Shown in pieces: positions 9,505-20,283 of a stretch of DNA of 64,000 bases. The position numbers were made by a program, and so were the translations under genes. The notes under the pieces were generated by a model. That model made no database searches. It had not been told where the DNA came from and was given only the letters and a program-made list of their open reading frames with translations. The DNA lies in contig CAMGYJ010000011.1 of assembly GCA_946122785.1 (NCBI GenBank), positions 20,709,007 to 20,773,006 on the forward strand, read 5' to 3'. The DNA comes from Linum tenue. Lineage: Eukaryota; Streptophyta; Magnoliopsida; Malpighiales; Linaceae. Within the stretch, counting starts at the first letter, position 1. The number at the start of each line of letters is the position of its first letter.

Positions 9505-12500
9505 GCCCCCCGCAAGCTGGTGGGCAGAGTTCATGGACACCAAGCTTGGAGAGCAGATGGTGAAAGATGGTCGGGGAGAGAGCCTTGGTGAAGAGATCGG
9601 CCAGCTGGTGGACAGTGGAGACGTGGAGGACCTTGATGGTGCCATCTTGAAGCTTCTCTCGGACGAAGTGACGGTCCAGTTCGATGTGCTTCGTCCGTTC
9701 GTGGAACGTTGGGTTCTCGGCGATGTAGATGGCCGATTGGTTGTCAAGTAGTGGGACGCTGCTTGAGGATGAGGGATTTTGAAGTCTTGAAGCAGGTAGA
9801 GGAGCCATTGCACTTCACATGTGGTGTATGCAAGGGCACGATACTCTGCTTCACATGAAGAACGAGAGATGGTGGTCTGCTTCTTGCATTTCCAGGACAC
9901 CAAAGAGTCGCCCAAGTAGACACAGAATCCGGTTACAGAGCGGCGTGTGTCGACGCAGGCGGCCCAATCAGAGTCACTGAAGGCCTTCAAGTGCAGTGTG
10001 GACGAAGAAGGGAAGAAGAGACCATTGGAGGGGGCCGATTTGAGGTACCTCAGTATTCTGGTTACAACTCTGAAATGTGAATGGCTAGGGTTAGACATGT
10101 ATTGACTTACTTGTTGGGTGGCGAAGATGATGTCAGGCCTCGTTGTAGTTAGGTAAATGAGCTTCCCAACAAGTCGTCTGTATTGTTCTGGGTCAGGGTA
10201 GGGATCATCATGTTGAGCAGTTAAGTGAGTCTTGTAATCAATGAGAGTGGTGACTGGTTTGATGTTGATCATGGCAGCATCATCCAGGATCTCCAGTGTG
10301 TATTTTCTTTGAGAAATGTGAATGCCAGAAGTGGATCTTGATACCTCAATGCCCAGAAAGAATTTTAAATCACCTAAGTCTTTGATGCTGAATTCTTGGT
10401 GCAAGTAGGCCTTGATGTTGATGATTTCAGACAAGTCATTGCCTCCAATGACAAGGTCATCAACGTAGACTAGGATGCAGGTGTAGGAAGTTGATGTAGC
10501 CTTGTAAAACATTGAGTGGTCGACCTTACTAGATGTGAAACCTTGAGATTGTAGTTTCTCAGCTAGCTTAGAGAACCACTGTCTTGATACTTTCTTGAGA
10601 CCATAGAGTGATTTCTTGAGTTTACAAACAGGGTTCTTAATCCCAGCTGGTGGTATGTAGCCATCTGGGAGCTTCATGTAGACACATTCCTCCAAATCTC
10701 CATGGAGGAATGCATTGTTGATGTCTAGTTGATGCATATGCCAGTTTTGGATAGAGGCCAGAGCAAGAAACAATCTGATTGTAGTCATTTTCACAACAGG
10801 GGCAAATGTATCTTGATAGTCGATGCCCTCTTGTTGGGTGTAGCCTTTAGCAACTAGTCTTGCTTTTCTTCTTTCTAGGCTACCATCAGAGAGAAACTTG
10901 AACTTGTAGATCCACTTGTTACCAATGAGTTTGACATTGGGAGGGGCCTTTACAATGTCCCAAATCTGGTTCTTGTCAAGAGCTTGAAATTCATCCTGCA
11001 TAGCAGCATTCCAGAATGGGGACAGGATAGCTTCCTTGTAGGATTCTGGTTTTTTGTAAGAAGAAATGCTCAATGCAAAGTGTCTGTCAGTGGGAGACAA
11101 GTGATCATAGTGAATAACTTTGCTGAGTGGGTGAGTGATACCTGGATTGTGCTGTTGAGTAGGATGACTGGTAGAAGGAAGCTGCTGAAGTAGGTTGCAA
11201 TGGTATAGTTGGAGATGTGAAGTTGGTTTGGGGGTTCTGGTAGACTTCCTAGTAGGGATAGGAGGTGATGGTGGTGGAGAGGGTGATGGAGATGGGGTAG
11301 GAGAGGAAGGTTGTGCAGGGGTAGGATTGGTTGTATTATTATCTGTGTCACTGTCAGTGTCAAAATGGATTGTGTTCAAATCAGTAAGGGTATGAGAGGG
11401 GTTGGTGGTAGGTTGGTAAGTGGGACTGGGATCATCAAAGGGGGAAGGGGTGAGGGAGGGATTGTATAGGTCAGGAGGAAGTTGGAGAGTGGTCTCATGG
11501 CGGAAAGGAAAATGGTTTTCATGGAATTGGACATCCCTTGAAGTGAAAACTTCATGGGAAGTGAGGTCATAGATCCTGAACCCCTTTATCCCTGATGTAA
11601 AGCCAATGAAAATCCCTTTTCTAGCTTTGGAATCAAATTTGGTTCTGTGGTTGCTGAGGGTGCTGGCAAAACAAAGGCAACCAAAAACTCTGAGGTAAGA
11701 AAGGTCTGGTGGTTTTTTGTGTAGCTTTTCAAAGGGTGTGAGGTTGTTTAGGACAGGAGTTGGTACTCTGTTGATTAGGTGCACAGCATGTTTCACACAA
11801 TCTGCCCAGAAACCAGGTGGGTGGTTGGCTTGGAATTTTAGGGCTCTGGCAACAGAAAGTATGTGTTGGTGTTTCCTCTCTACTTTGTTGTTTTGTTCAG
11901 GAGTTTCAACACATGATTGTTCATGGAAAATGCCTGTATTTTGAAAAAAATCATTCACCCTGAACTCTTTGCCTTGATCACTTCTAATTCTCTTAACAGG
12001 AGTATCAAATTGTCTCTCAATGTAATGACAAAACTCCTGTAGTTTAGGTCTGGCCTCAGACTTGGTTTGTAAGAGGATAATCCATGTCATCCTAGAGAAG
12101 TCATCAACAATAGTTAAAAAATATCGATATCCTTCATAGCTAGGAACAGGGTTTGACCCCCAAATGTCAGTATGTATTAACTGAAAAGGATTTTCAGTTA
12201 CAGATGAACTGGAAGGGAATGGCAGTCTCATCTGCCTGGCAAAATGGCATACATCACAGGGTATAGAACTGTATGTTTCTATGGATGTACATAGTTCCTT
12301 CAAAAGGGGTATTTTGGAATGGGAGACATGCCCTAGTCTATGGTGCCAAAGATCAAAAGGTGCCCTACTAGTTGCAGTAGTGTGTTTAGGTATAGTAGAG
12401 TTGTCTATGTTGTCTAATAGGTAGAGGCCATGGGACAGCTTAGCAGAACCAGTCATCCTCCTCAGCTGCATGTCCTGAATCAAACACACATCAGAAAAGA

Positions 12501-13053
12501 AAGTTAAGCAAAGTGATTTGTTCTTGCTCAACTTGCTGACAGATACTAGGTTGAAGTTAAACTGAGGAACATATAAAGCTTCCTCAAGCACCAGGTCTGG
12601 GAGACATCTCACAGTTCCTGAGTGAATAGCTTCAACTCTTTGGCCAGTGGGAAGAGTGATGAACACCCCACTGATTTGTTTGTGGTTTTGAAGTAGTGCT
12701 AGTGCAAGGGAACAGACAATGTGGTCTGATGCTCCAGTGTCCAGGATCCACAATTGGTTGTATGGACCCTTGTTTTGTGCATTGAAAACATATTTACCTG
12801 AGGTTTCTGCTTTGCTAGTGGTGAAAGCTGCATCTGAGAAGCTTGGTCCAGGGGAGGCTTGAGTATTCTGACTCATCATCTGGATAAACTTCTCATACTC
12901 AGCTTTAGTGAGCTTCACCTCTTGCTGGCCTTTGTCTCCAATCACAGTGGTTGCTGCATTGACTTGAGGTCTCCCTCTTCCAGTTCCAGGGGGTAGCCAT
13001 TCTTCTGGTAGCACTTGCCTTCTGTGTGCCCAAGTTTCTTGCAGTGGGTGCAC
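9379..13053 (-). CDS. Copia pol: protease, integrase, RT, RNase H (1224 aa, shifted tail)
   Basis: The frame begins inside the gag zinc-knuckle region, so its first Met is not a true start. Domains in order: aspartic protease LDTGASDH (about residues 104-111), GAG-pre-integrase (LWHHRLGHVSHSKIP), integrase HHCC and DDE core (IHTDIWG, RSDQGKEF, VERKHQH), reverse transcriptase with LDINNAFLHGDL and the YVDD box, and RNase H (SDSDWAACVDTRRSVTG). Near 9765 a frameshift moves the end of RNase H into another frame (DNQSAIYIAENPTFHERTKH, 9527-9740). The product would lack a complete RNase H, so this copy is probably not autonomous, although most of the enzyme core is intact. Confidence 0.9.
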   Translation of the reverse strand: MHPLQETWAHRRQVLPEEWLPPGTGRGRPQVNAATTVIGDKGQQEVKLTKAEYEKFIQMMSQNTQASPGPSFSDAAFTTSKAETSGKYVFNAQNKGPYNQLWILDTGASDHIVCSLALALLQNHKQISGVFITLPTGQRVEAIHSGTVRCLPDLVLEEALYVPQFNFNLVSVSKLSKNKSLCLTFFSDVCLIQDMQLRRMTGSAKLSHGLYLLDNIDNSTIPKHTTATSRAPFDLWHHRLGHVSHSKIPLLKELCTSIETYSSIPCDVCHFARQMRLPFPSSSSVTENPFQLIHTDIWGSNPVPSYEGYRYFLTIVDDFSRMTWIILLQTKSEARPKLQEFCHYIERQFDTPVKRIRSDQGKEFRVNDFFQNTGIFHEQSCVETPEQNNKVERKHQHILSVARALKFQANHPPGFWADCVKHAVHLINRVPTPVLNNLTPFEKLHKKPPDLSYLRVFGCLCFASTLSNHRTKFDSKARKGIFIGFTSGIKGFRIYDLTSHEVFTSRDVQFHENHFPFRHETTLQLPPDLYNPSLTPSPFDDPSPTYQPTTNPSHTLTDLNTIHFDTDSDTDNNTTNPTPAQPSSPTPSPSPSPPPSPPIPTRKSTRTPKPTSHLQLYHCNLLQQLPSTSHPTQQHNPGITHPLSKVIHYDHLSPTDRHFALSISSYKKPESYKEAILSPFWNAAMQDEFQALDKNQIWDIVKAPPNVKLIGNKWIYKFKFLSDGSLERRKARLVAKGYTQQEGIDYQDTFAPVVKMTTIRLFLALASIQNWHMHQLDINNAFLHGDLEECVYMKLPDGYIPPAGIKNPVCKLKKSLYGLKKVSRQWFSKLAEKLQSQGFTSSKVDHSMFYKATSTSYTCILVYVDDLVIGGNDLSEIINIKAYLHQEFSIKDLGDLKFFLGIEVSRSTSGIHISQRKYTLEILDDAAMINIKPVTTLIDYKTHLTAQHDDPYPDPEQYRRLVGKLIYLTTTRPDIIFATQQVSQYMSNPSHSHFRVVTRILRYLKSAPSNGLFFPSSSTLHLKAFSDSDWAACVDTRRSVTGFCVYLGDSLVSWKCKKQTTISRSSCEAEYRALAYTTCEVQWLLYLLQDFKIPHPQAASHYLTTNRPSTSPRTQRSTNGRSTSNWTVTSSERSFKMAPSRSSTSPLSTSWPISSPRLSPRPSFTICSPSLVSMNSAHQLAGGYQRRIQILLNPAFQTTAFRREVTTTPLRQRTKSNASTIAFH

Positions 13054-13994
13054 TCAACTGGTCTTCCAGTGGCAGTCACACCCCTGGGAGTCATGCCAGG
13101 TGGCCATCCATGTTTGTGAAAACAAACATCTTCAGTGTGTCCTAGTGCCTTACAGTAAGTGCAATAGGGTCTAGTTCTTTTGTTTGATGGTATGTTGCTG
13201 TGGGAAGCAAAAGCAGTGCTTTCTGCAGCAAGAGCCTTGGTCTGATGGCTTCCATACTGCTGTCTCTCATGTTGCAGCATTCTCTGGAACACCCTATCAA
13301 TGGAGGGCAGGGTGTCCTGGAACAAGACCTGTGACCTAACAGTGTTGTAGTTCTCATTGAGTCCCCTGAGGAACTGAATGACATAGCCAGTATCCCTGTA
13401 ACCCATGACTTGTCTCATGGCTCTACAAGTGGAGTGACTAGTGGGAGTACAGTCACAGGGATCTAAAGGCTGGTAGTTATCCAGTTCATCCCTCACAGCA
13501 ATCATCTCACCATAGTACTCAGTTAGGGTTTGGTTACCTTGTTTCATGGTGGCTAGGGCCTCTATCAACTCTGCTATTCTCACCATGTCACCTTGTCCAT
13601 ATCGAGCCCTTAAGCTTCTCCAGGCTTCTGCAGCTGTCTTGAAAGACATGATTGTCTTCCTGATACCAAGCTCAATTGCTTGCTGGATCCAAGACAGGAC
13701 CATGATGTTGTTCCTGTTCCAAGACCAGGCTTGAGGGCTGTCTGCTGCTGGTTCAGCTAGAGTGCCATTGATGAACCCAGTCTTGTTCTTGGCTCCAAAT
13801 GCATTGTACATCGCCTTGTTCGAATCATTGTAATTGGTTGTGGTGAGTTTCTCCGCGACCAGTAGTTGCCCTGGTTGTTCAGGGCCATGTAGGTAGTATG
13901 GATCTACCATCGGATCCTGAAGTGCAGTTGTGTGTGCAGCATTGTTGTTGACTGCATCATTTCCTCCATCAGTGCTCATGTTCACATCAGCCAT
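12942..13994 (-). CDS. Copia gag (350 aa, frameshifted end)
   Basis: The ATG at 13994 lies about 35 nt after the primer site. The UBN2-like capsid region covers roughly residues 40-230 (YNAFGAKNKTGFINGTL, ARYGQGDMVRIAELIEAL). Two CCHC zinc knuckles follow (CTYCKALGHTEDVCF and CTHCKKLGHTEGKCY). After the second knuckle the frame drifts and stops, while the next frame continues with PPGTGRGRPQVNAA. A run of five C on the coding strand near 12989-12993, one short of what the protein requires, explains the break. Ancestrally gag and pol were probably one frame. Confidence 0.85.
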   Translation of the reverse strand: MADVNMSTDGGNDAVNNNAAHTTALQDPMVDPYYLHGPEQPGQLLVAEKLTTTNYNDSNKAMYNAFGAKNKTGFINGTLAEPAADSPQAWSWNRNNIMVLSWIQQAIELGIRKTIMSFKTAAEAWRSLRARYGQGDMVRIAELIEALATMKQGNQTLTEYYGEMIAVRDELDNYQPLDPCDCTPTSHSTCRAMRQVMGYRDTGYVIQFLRGLNENYNTVRSQVLFQDTLPSIDRVFQRMLQHERQQYGSHQTKALAAESTAFASHSNIPSNKRTRPYCTYCKALGHTEDVCFHKHGWPPGMTPRGVTATGRPVECTHCKKLGHTEGKCYQKNGYPLELEEGDLKSMQQPL

Positions 13995-14040
13995 GGTTGT
14001 GGCGGCGCCTAGGGTTCAAGAGAACCAGGCTCTGATACCA

Positions 14041-14421
14041 TAACAACGCTTTTGTGATGGAACCCTAAAAACTTGGCTTGTCTCATTGATCTTTCAGCTT
14101 ATATAGCTGTTTGCAGTAGTACAAGTGGGTTTGCATAAGTGTAGAAGAAGACAAGGTTCCTTCAACTACAAGTACAATCCGAAAAGGGTAAAGTGAAGAG
14201 AAACAGAAGTACAGTGAGCAAATATGAAATTGTCTATCCGCTCTTGTTTTCCCTGAAACGATGTCGCTCCAGGTCCAGCTTGGTCTAGGTTGACTTAGTG
14301 GGAACGCTGTCGTCGAGGCGTTGGATTCCGTCCGTTGTCGAAGCGGTGTCGTAGTGACTTCGCGGCGGAACGCCGTCGTCTGGAAAGCGGGATTGAGAAG
14401 AATTTGAATTCTTCTCTGATA
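14041..14421 (-). repeat. 5' LTR of the Copia at 9123-14421
   Basis: 381 bp, directly after the primer site at 14029-14040 and before the CATCG target duplication. On the minus strand it would hold the element promoter; a TATATA-like stretch lies at 14100-14105. Confidence 0.95.
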
Positions 14422-14426
14422 CATCG

Positions 14427-14511
14427 AGATGGTGGTTTCGGAAACGGGATGGACGTCGAAGGGCGACCAGACAGAGATCAATGCCAGAGTGGCGTCCATC
14501 GGATCTTTACC
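14427..14511 (+). pseudogene. GH17 beta-1,3-glucanase fragment, downstream part
   Basis: The frame reads EMVVSETGWTSKGDQTEINA. This contains the GH17 signature around the catalytic nucleophile Glu (VVSETGW, with Thr where Pro is usual). It continues the fragment that ends KFDDI before the Copia insertion. It stops at the right terminal inverted repeat. Confidence 0.8.
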
Positions 14512-14752
14512 GGTGGAGAATAAATTAATCATATTATTTATTTTTTGATTTAATTAATTTTTATTAAATAGTTATATGATAAATCATATACACAAAGCAA
14601 GTGGAATGATGAGGTGGACAATTAAATTAATTTTTTAATTTTTTTTAATTTCCACGTCATCTAGTTAACGGTCAAACTATATAGTTGACTGCCACGTAGG
14701 ACAAATTTAATGGAGTGTAACGGCCGGTGACTAATGATGAAACGATTTGTAA
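14512..14752 (-). repeat. Right terminal inverted repeat
   Basis: This is the reverse-complement partner of 7693-7940. Similarity ends on the inner side at CGGTGGAGAATAA and on the outer side at CGATTTGTAA. Confidence 0.85.
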
Positions 14753-15459
14753 AGTTAGTGGCGAATAAGAAAGAAAAGTAATTTGGAAGGTAAACGTGAA
14801 AGACTTGTATAATTAGAGTGACCAAGCGTGTAATTTAGCCTAGATAAAAGACTTTCCAAGAGAGAGAAGATAATGATGTCATGTTGATGTGGACAGGTTA
14901 CTCATGGCTACTGACCATAGAGTTACTGACCTGATCTGTTCCCTGAAAATTCCTCTCTTTTTGGAATGCTTCTAATTTTATTAACATTTAGTGTTTATTA
15001 TTTTCATTGGCTTTCAATCATTCTAAATTGGTTCATAAAGATGACTAAAGGTTTAGTTATTCTCTTATTTACCAGTGTTTTAAAATCCAACCGCACATGT
15101 CAGTCGGATTGAAGATACTAGACCCCAAATGGTAGACAATTTTAGCAATATGAAATGAATGATTTAGCATAAAATACCTTACCGAACTTTTTTTAATAAT
15201 TTTCGGTATGATTTCAATCAATACTATTTGTAGAGTTGGGATATAGTTTGGTCTTTTAGTTTAACATTGAGGCATACTGATTAATTAATTGAGGTATTTT
15301 CGTGATTAAGAAGATTTAAATTTGGATTTTTTTTGTTGGTTGAGTGATTGAAGGTTACTTCTAAGAAGTTAAAAAGTGAAGTATAAGTGTTAAGTTTTTG
15401 CTCACTTTTTTTGTGTTTAAGAATTAGGATAAATTAAAATAATGTGACATAAATGCTGG
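14753..15459. other. AT-rich intergenic stretch
   Basis: I see no coding sequence and no clear mobile-element end here. Confidence 0.5.
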
Positions 15460-15467
15460 CAAATAAT

Positions 15468-16180
15468 TAGGGGTGGGAAACGGTGCGGTCTGGTCCAGAC
15501 CAGATCATATATACGGTTTACGGTCCAGACCGAGAGACTAAAGTATAGACCACAGACCAGACCACAGACTATACGGTTTGGTCCAGACCACGCCTGTGCG
15601 GTCTGGTTTGGTCTGGTCTGGTCTAGATAGACCACACTCAACGAAAAATGAATAATTTGTTTAGTCAACTACACAAAAAAATTGAACCAATAACCAAGAA
15701 AAATAATTGTTATTTGCCTCAAAACATTAATCCTAACATGCATGAATAATTTTGATACTCGAAATCTTAGTACATAACAAAGATACAAAGTAAAAGCATC
15801 TCAGCTTGTACCATAATGTCATAAACATTAACATAATAATGTCATATGGAGACACAATTATCTCTGCTCTGTGGTTAAATGTGGTTGTGAATGAAGGAGG
15901 GAAGAGATTCACAAAATTAAGGTTGAGACTTGGGTGTCGTTGTGGGAGTTTGGAGAGTGGTCGAATGGGTTGTTAACACGTATTGACAAGTCAGTTGGGT
16001 CTACGGTTTGGTCCGGTAAACCGCGGTCTAGACCAGACCAGACCAAGAGATCAAATCATAAAATAATACAGACCATGGACCAGACCAGACCATACTTCAC
16101 GGTCTACGGTCCGGACCAAACTGTGCGGTAGGGTTTGGACCACGATTTTTCTAACGGTCTGGTCTATTTTCCCAGCCCTA
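15468..16180. mobile_element. Non-autonomous hAT element, 713 bp
   Basis: The 13-bp terminal inverted repeats (TAGGGGTGGGAAA on the left, TTTCCCAGCCCTA on the right) have one mismatch. The exact 8-bp target duplication CAAATAAT lies at 15460-15467 and 16181-16188. Subterminal regions are dense in GGTCTGGTCCAGACC-like motifs on both strands, typical of hAT transposase-binding clusters. No transposase frame is present. Confidence 0.92.
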
Positions 16181-16188
16181 CAAATAAT

Positions 16189-16554
16189 GAAGATATTTTT
16201 TAAGAAAAAGAGTATATGATTGAGTTAAGCATCCAAATTCTTTTTCAGCTGGACTCGAGAATCTAGATAAATTATTTAGTTGTATAGTCTTATATTCATA
16301 AAGACGTGCATAAGTCTCATAATTCTTGGATTTAAAGAAATCAAATGGTACAAATTATGAGAAGATATGGTTTTTTCTTATTACAAGAAAATGATGAGAA
16401 TATCATAATATTACTCAAAGACCTACTTATAGTATGGTCAAGATTTAGATAATATTATGGATAATATATTCAATTGAGAATGGTTGAGAAAAAACAAAAT
16501 TGAGATAGTTTATTAAATAAGAAGCTCAAATATCCCGGCCAATCAACCGGGTAC
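16189..16554. other. AT-rich stretch before LINE 2
   Basis: Nothing coding is seen. The true 5' end of the following LINE may lie in the last few tens of bases. Confidence 0.45.
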
Positions 16555-17265
16555 ATGCTAGTTAGGGAGATGCCCAAGTCATCATCGAGAAGTGCCAAGC
16601 TAGGGATTTTAGAAACATTAAGAATCAGGACCTCCCCTCCCAACCTTCTCAACAACAACTGTTATCTTCTTCTTCTTCCCCTCCCTCCTAACTCTTCCCA
16701 TCGTTTTTCCTCCCAATCTCCTACCAATATCTTTCCTGTTTTCCTTCCTTTCCTTTGCCAATCTAAACCCCCACTCCCTCTCCTCTTGTCCCAGCCAGTC
16801 GGAACTAACTTGGAATCTTTGACTTCCTTGACGAATTGGTCTTCTCCTTCCTCCTCTCCGTCTTTTGTTCCTGAAACCCCTTCCTTCTCATCCCTATCCT
16901 CTCCCGTTTCACCTGAATTACACTCTCCCTCCTGTACTCTTGTGGATGACAGGCACCCCTGGGATCTGGAGCAATTCCCGTTTGACTCAACAACGTTGGT
17001 CGAATGCTCAGTGTCGATGAACAATCTATTTGAATTGGAGCATGAGGAGGGTCAAGACCGAGTGGAGTCAATTGTTACTGATGCTTCTTTGGCAATGCAT
17101 AGGAGGAAAATCAAGAACTCGCGATCGAAACTTGAGATGGAGAAGCGGCATCTTGGCCCCATTTCACCGCCCCCAACAGGGCCAAGAAGATGCAAGAGGA
17201 ACACAGGTGTGGTCTCTTCCCTGAATTTGGATTTTGAATTCCGCTGTGTTTATTTGGAATGTTAG
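16555..17265 (+). pseudogene. LINE ORF1-end or linker region
   Basis: This 236-residue frame is Ser/Pro-rich in its first half and basic near the end (HRRKIKNSRSKLEMEKRHLG, GPRRCKRN), as often found just upstream of the endonuclease in plant L1 elements. It overlaps the endonuclease start at 17234 in another frame. No zinc knuckle is visible, so the ORF1 core is probably missing. Confidence 0.5.
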
Positions 17266-17945
17266 AGGGATCTGTGATCTGGACAAAAGAGGTCGAATTA
17301 AGCAGTTGATCAGCAGGCGTAAACCTCATATTGTTGCTCTGGTGGAAACCAAGTGGTCCTCTTGCTCCGATTTGTTAGTTGGAAGTATATGTGGTGGAAG
17401 AGATTGGGGTTGGGAGGCCAAAGATTCTTCGGGCAGCTCTGGCGGAATAGTTGTTTGCTGGGATAATAGTCGGCTTCAGAAGCTCTCTAGCAAGGTTGGA
17501 AACTACTACTTGGAGGTTGAATTTTTGGAAATACAGTCGTTGCAGACTTGGAAATTTGTCACCGTTTATGGTCCCCAAGCAAGGAGGGACAAGTTGGATT
17601 TTCTCAATGAACTTCACAGTCTATGCCAACAGCAACAATCCCCAATTTGTGTTGTTGGTGATTTTAATATGGTCAGATCTCATGAAGACTATCAAGGCGG
17701 CAGGCGAAGTGTTGAGCTGATGGAGTGCTTCAATAAGTTCATTGATGATAACGAGCTATTGGATCTCCCAATTAGTGGATGCAGATTTACTTAGAGTTTG
17801 GGGCCAAATAGCAACTCTAACTCTCGCATTGACAAGGTGTTGATCTCTCCCTATTTTGATTCTCTATATATGGATTGTAGACTGGTTGGTTTGGAAAAGG
17901 TGGAGTCTAACCACGCGCCTCTTCTTCTTCAATGGGGCTGCTCTA
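17234..17945 (+). pseudogene. LINE endonuclease domain
   Basis: This is an exonuclease-endonuclease-phosphatase fold nuclease that nicks target DNA for priming. Visible motifs are IWNVRGI (first catalytic Asn), VALVETKW (Glu), TVYGPQ, VVGDFN (Asp/Asn pair), and, after an in-frame TAG near 17793, SRIDKVL and SNHAPLLL at the C-terminal end. The stop replaces what is likely a Trp codon (FT-W-SLGPN). Further stops follow, so no full protein is made. Confidence 0.85.
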
Positions 17946-18295
17946 GGAGGATCAATCGGCCATAGAGATTTGAAAACATGTGGCTTGAAGATGAAAGGTT
18001 TTATGATGGGTTGAGATCTTGGTTTATGAACCCGATTCAGGGCAATGGAGCTGTGTTCAGACTAAATAAGAGACTTAGGGACCTGAAGCAGAATATATAA
18101 ACTTGGAACAAGGAAGTTTTTGGCAACATCCACACTAGAGTTGATATCCTGCTTAAAGAGATCAAAGAATTGAGCTTGATCAAAGAGTCGCGACCACTGT
18201 CTGAGTTGAAGTTGCAGCTCTAACGGAAAAGAAGATGGAATTGGGAAAGGTGTTACTCCTGCAAGAAATCTGCCGGAGGCAAAAATCCATAATAA

Positions 18296-20283
18296 GTGTG
18301 GCTCAAACATGGGGATCAAAACACAAACTTCTTCCACAAAATGGCAAACTTCAGAAGAAAAGTGAATTTTATTTGGCGGATCAAGATCAATGATATTATG
18401 GTTGAAGATCTTGAAGACATTGCACAAGGAATTGTGGAATTTTATAAAATTCTGTTCTTTGAGGAGAAGTGGATTCATGGGGCTGTTTTCTCTCCTACGC
18501 TTTCTATCCTGATTAACGGAGAATCGAAAGGTTTTTTCCCAGCTCATAAGGGGCTCAGACAAGAGGATCCTTTATCCACGGGACTGTTTGTCCTTGTCAT
18601 GGATATTCTTTCATTTATGTTGAACAGTCTCAAAGAGGGCAGAAAGATTGAGGGGTTTTTTATGGATGAAGAAGGACGAAGGGGAGAAGTCACTCACCTT
18701 TTATTCGCTGACGGTACTCTCATATTTTGCGATGCTTCTCATGAACAGATCCTTCACATTACAGCCACCCTAACTTGCTTTCAAGCTGTGACCGGCTTGA
18801 AGATAAACCTGGATAAGACGATTCTCTACACTGTGGGTGATGTTCCTGAAGCTGAATTCTTTGCTGATATTATTGGATGCAATTGGAGCTCTAGCCCACC
18901 GAAGTTTCTTGGCTACCCACTAGGGGCGAAGGTCAACTGCAACTCCTTTTGGGACTCGATGGTGGCTAACTACCATAAAAAACTTCAAGGATAGAGCAAC
19001 AAATATCTTTCTGCAGGAGGCAGGCTGGTGCTAATCAAATCCGTTCAATCTAGCCTCACTACGTACTACTTCTCTCTGTTCAAAGCTCCGAAGAATGTGA
19101 TTAGTAATCTTGAAAGAATGCAGAGGGATTTTCTCTGGAACGGAGCTGGGGATAAGAAGAAAATCCCTTTGGTGGAGTGAAAAATTTGGGTATCGTGGAT
19201 CTCTCATCTTTCAATAGTGCAATGCTATGCAAATGGATATGGAAATACGCTGTGAACAGGAATGGTTGGTGGAGGTCTCTTATTGAGATCAAATACTCTG
19301 ATGGTCGACCGGAGTGGCAAACTGGTGGTATAAGGGGGGGGGGGGTCGTTCTAGTTCTGTGTGGTGCAACATCATGCGGGAATGTGAGCTTTTTTGGAAT
19401 TACGCCTATGTTGATCCCGGTAACGGCGCTAACGTCTCCTTATGGTTCGATCGGTGGATTTCGAACCTTACCTTCGCTGCCACCTTTCCACGCATGGCCG
19501 CTGTTGCTTCAATTCCAGATGCCAGGATCAGCGACGTCCTGAATCTCTCAGGTGATAATGTCCTTGTTAATTTAAACATTAATGTTCTTTGGAGAAGGGG
19601 TGCTGAACTTGAGAGGGTGAATATGTTGTCAATTCTTAATTCTTTCGATTATCATTCCAGTGCTAACAGTCCGTGCAGATTAGTATGGCATCCAAATCCG
19701 GATGTTGGTTACGCAGTTAATTCAATGTACAAGGCCTTAGTGGTAGACAGGTTCCAAGGAGTTCCTGATTTCCCTTCTACTTCTGTCTGGAGAAAGATTG
19801 TCCCTGCGAAGATCTGTCTATTCATGTGGATGGTGGCTCATAGAAGAATATTGACTCAGATGTGTTACAGAAGCGTGGATGGGTATTGGCGAGCCGCTGT
19901 GAGCTTTGCTTCATGAAAGAAGAATCCGCTGATCATATTTTGGTTGGCTGCAGCTTCACCAAACAGGTGTGGAATTTGATTCAGAGGGTTTGTGGCCACC
20001 TCAATCTCACCGTCGAAGACGATATTGTTTCTACCTCAAGAAGTGGTCGGTTGCAGACCCGGACAGCATCGACGGCTGGTTCAGATATTGTGCCCTACAT
20101 TGCGTTTCTTGGTTCATATGGCTAGAACGTAATAAGAGGATTTTCAGTAATTCTTCGACAAGTCCGGAGCTTATTGCAATGAAAGTGTTGAAGAATTCTA
20201 CAAGATGGATTGCTGTCATGGGTAAAGACGATCGTAGGAACGTTGCTGCTTGGCTTCTGACCGCTTTTCAGCAGATTATTTAG
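18296..20283 (+). pseudogene. LINE RT remnant and zf-RVT domain
   Basis: 18296-18994 reads WLKHGDQNTNFFHKMANFRR, then jumps after FYKILFFEE straight to SPTLSILINGESKGFF and GLRQEDPLS, so the first catalytic Asp region is missing. The second box is LLFADGTLIF, in which the second Asp is Gly. 19314-20283 holds the RT tail and zf-RVT (VWRKIVPAKICLFMWMVAHR, ADHILVGCSFTKQVW), split by frame changes near 19330 and 19910. The end (WLERNKRIF) matches LINEs that lack an RNase H domain. Confidence 0.85.

Larger units (their letters stand above)
9123..14421 (-). mobile_element. Complete Copia retrotransposon with TA...TA LTR ends
   Basis: LTRs lie at 9123-9504 and 14041-14421, and the 5-bp target duplication CATCG at 9118-9122 and 14422-14426. 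On the minus strand the primer site TGGTATCAGAGC (14040-14029) abuts the 5' LTR and a G-rich polypurine tract (9505-9516) abuts the 3' LTR. LTR ends on either strand read TA...TA, not TG...CA. By eye the LTRs differ by about 6 substitutions and 3 single-base indels. gag and pol are long but broken by frameshifts. It inserted inside the GH17 fragment. Confidence 0.95.
7693..14752. mobile_element. Inverted-repeat element with captured GH17 sequence (Pack-MULE-like)
   Basis: The two ends are inverted copies of each other over about 245 bp (7693-7940 and 14512-14752). Without the nested TRIM (290 bp plus TSD) and Copia (5,299 bp plus TSD) the element would be about 1.46 kb. Its interior carries pieces of a GH17 beta-1,3-glucanase coding sequence and no transposase. 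Long terminal inverted repeats around host gene fragments are the mark of Pack-MULEs, but I found no convincing 9-bp target duplication, so the superfamily is inferred. Confidence 0.65.

Noticed and set aside
14083..14532. 149-codon minus-strand frame over the Copia 5' LTR
   Set aside because: It lies in the LTR and crosses the element boundary into the GH17 fragment; nearly the same frame recurs in the other LTR.
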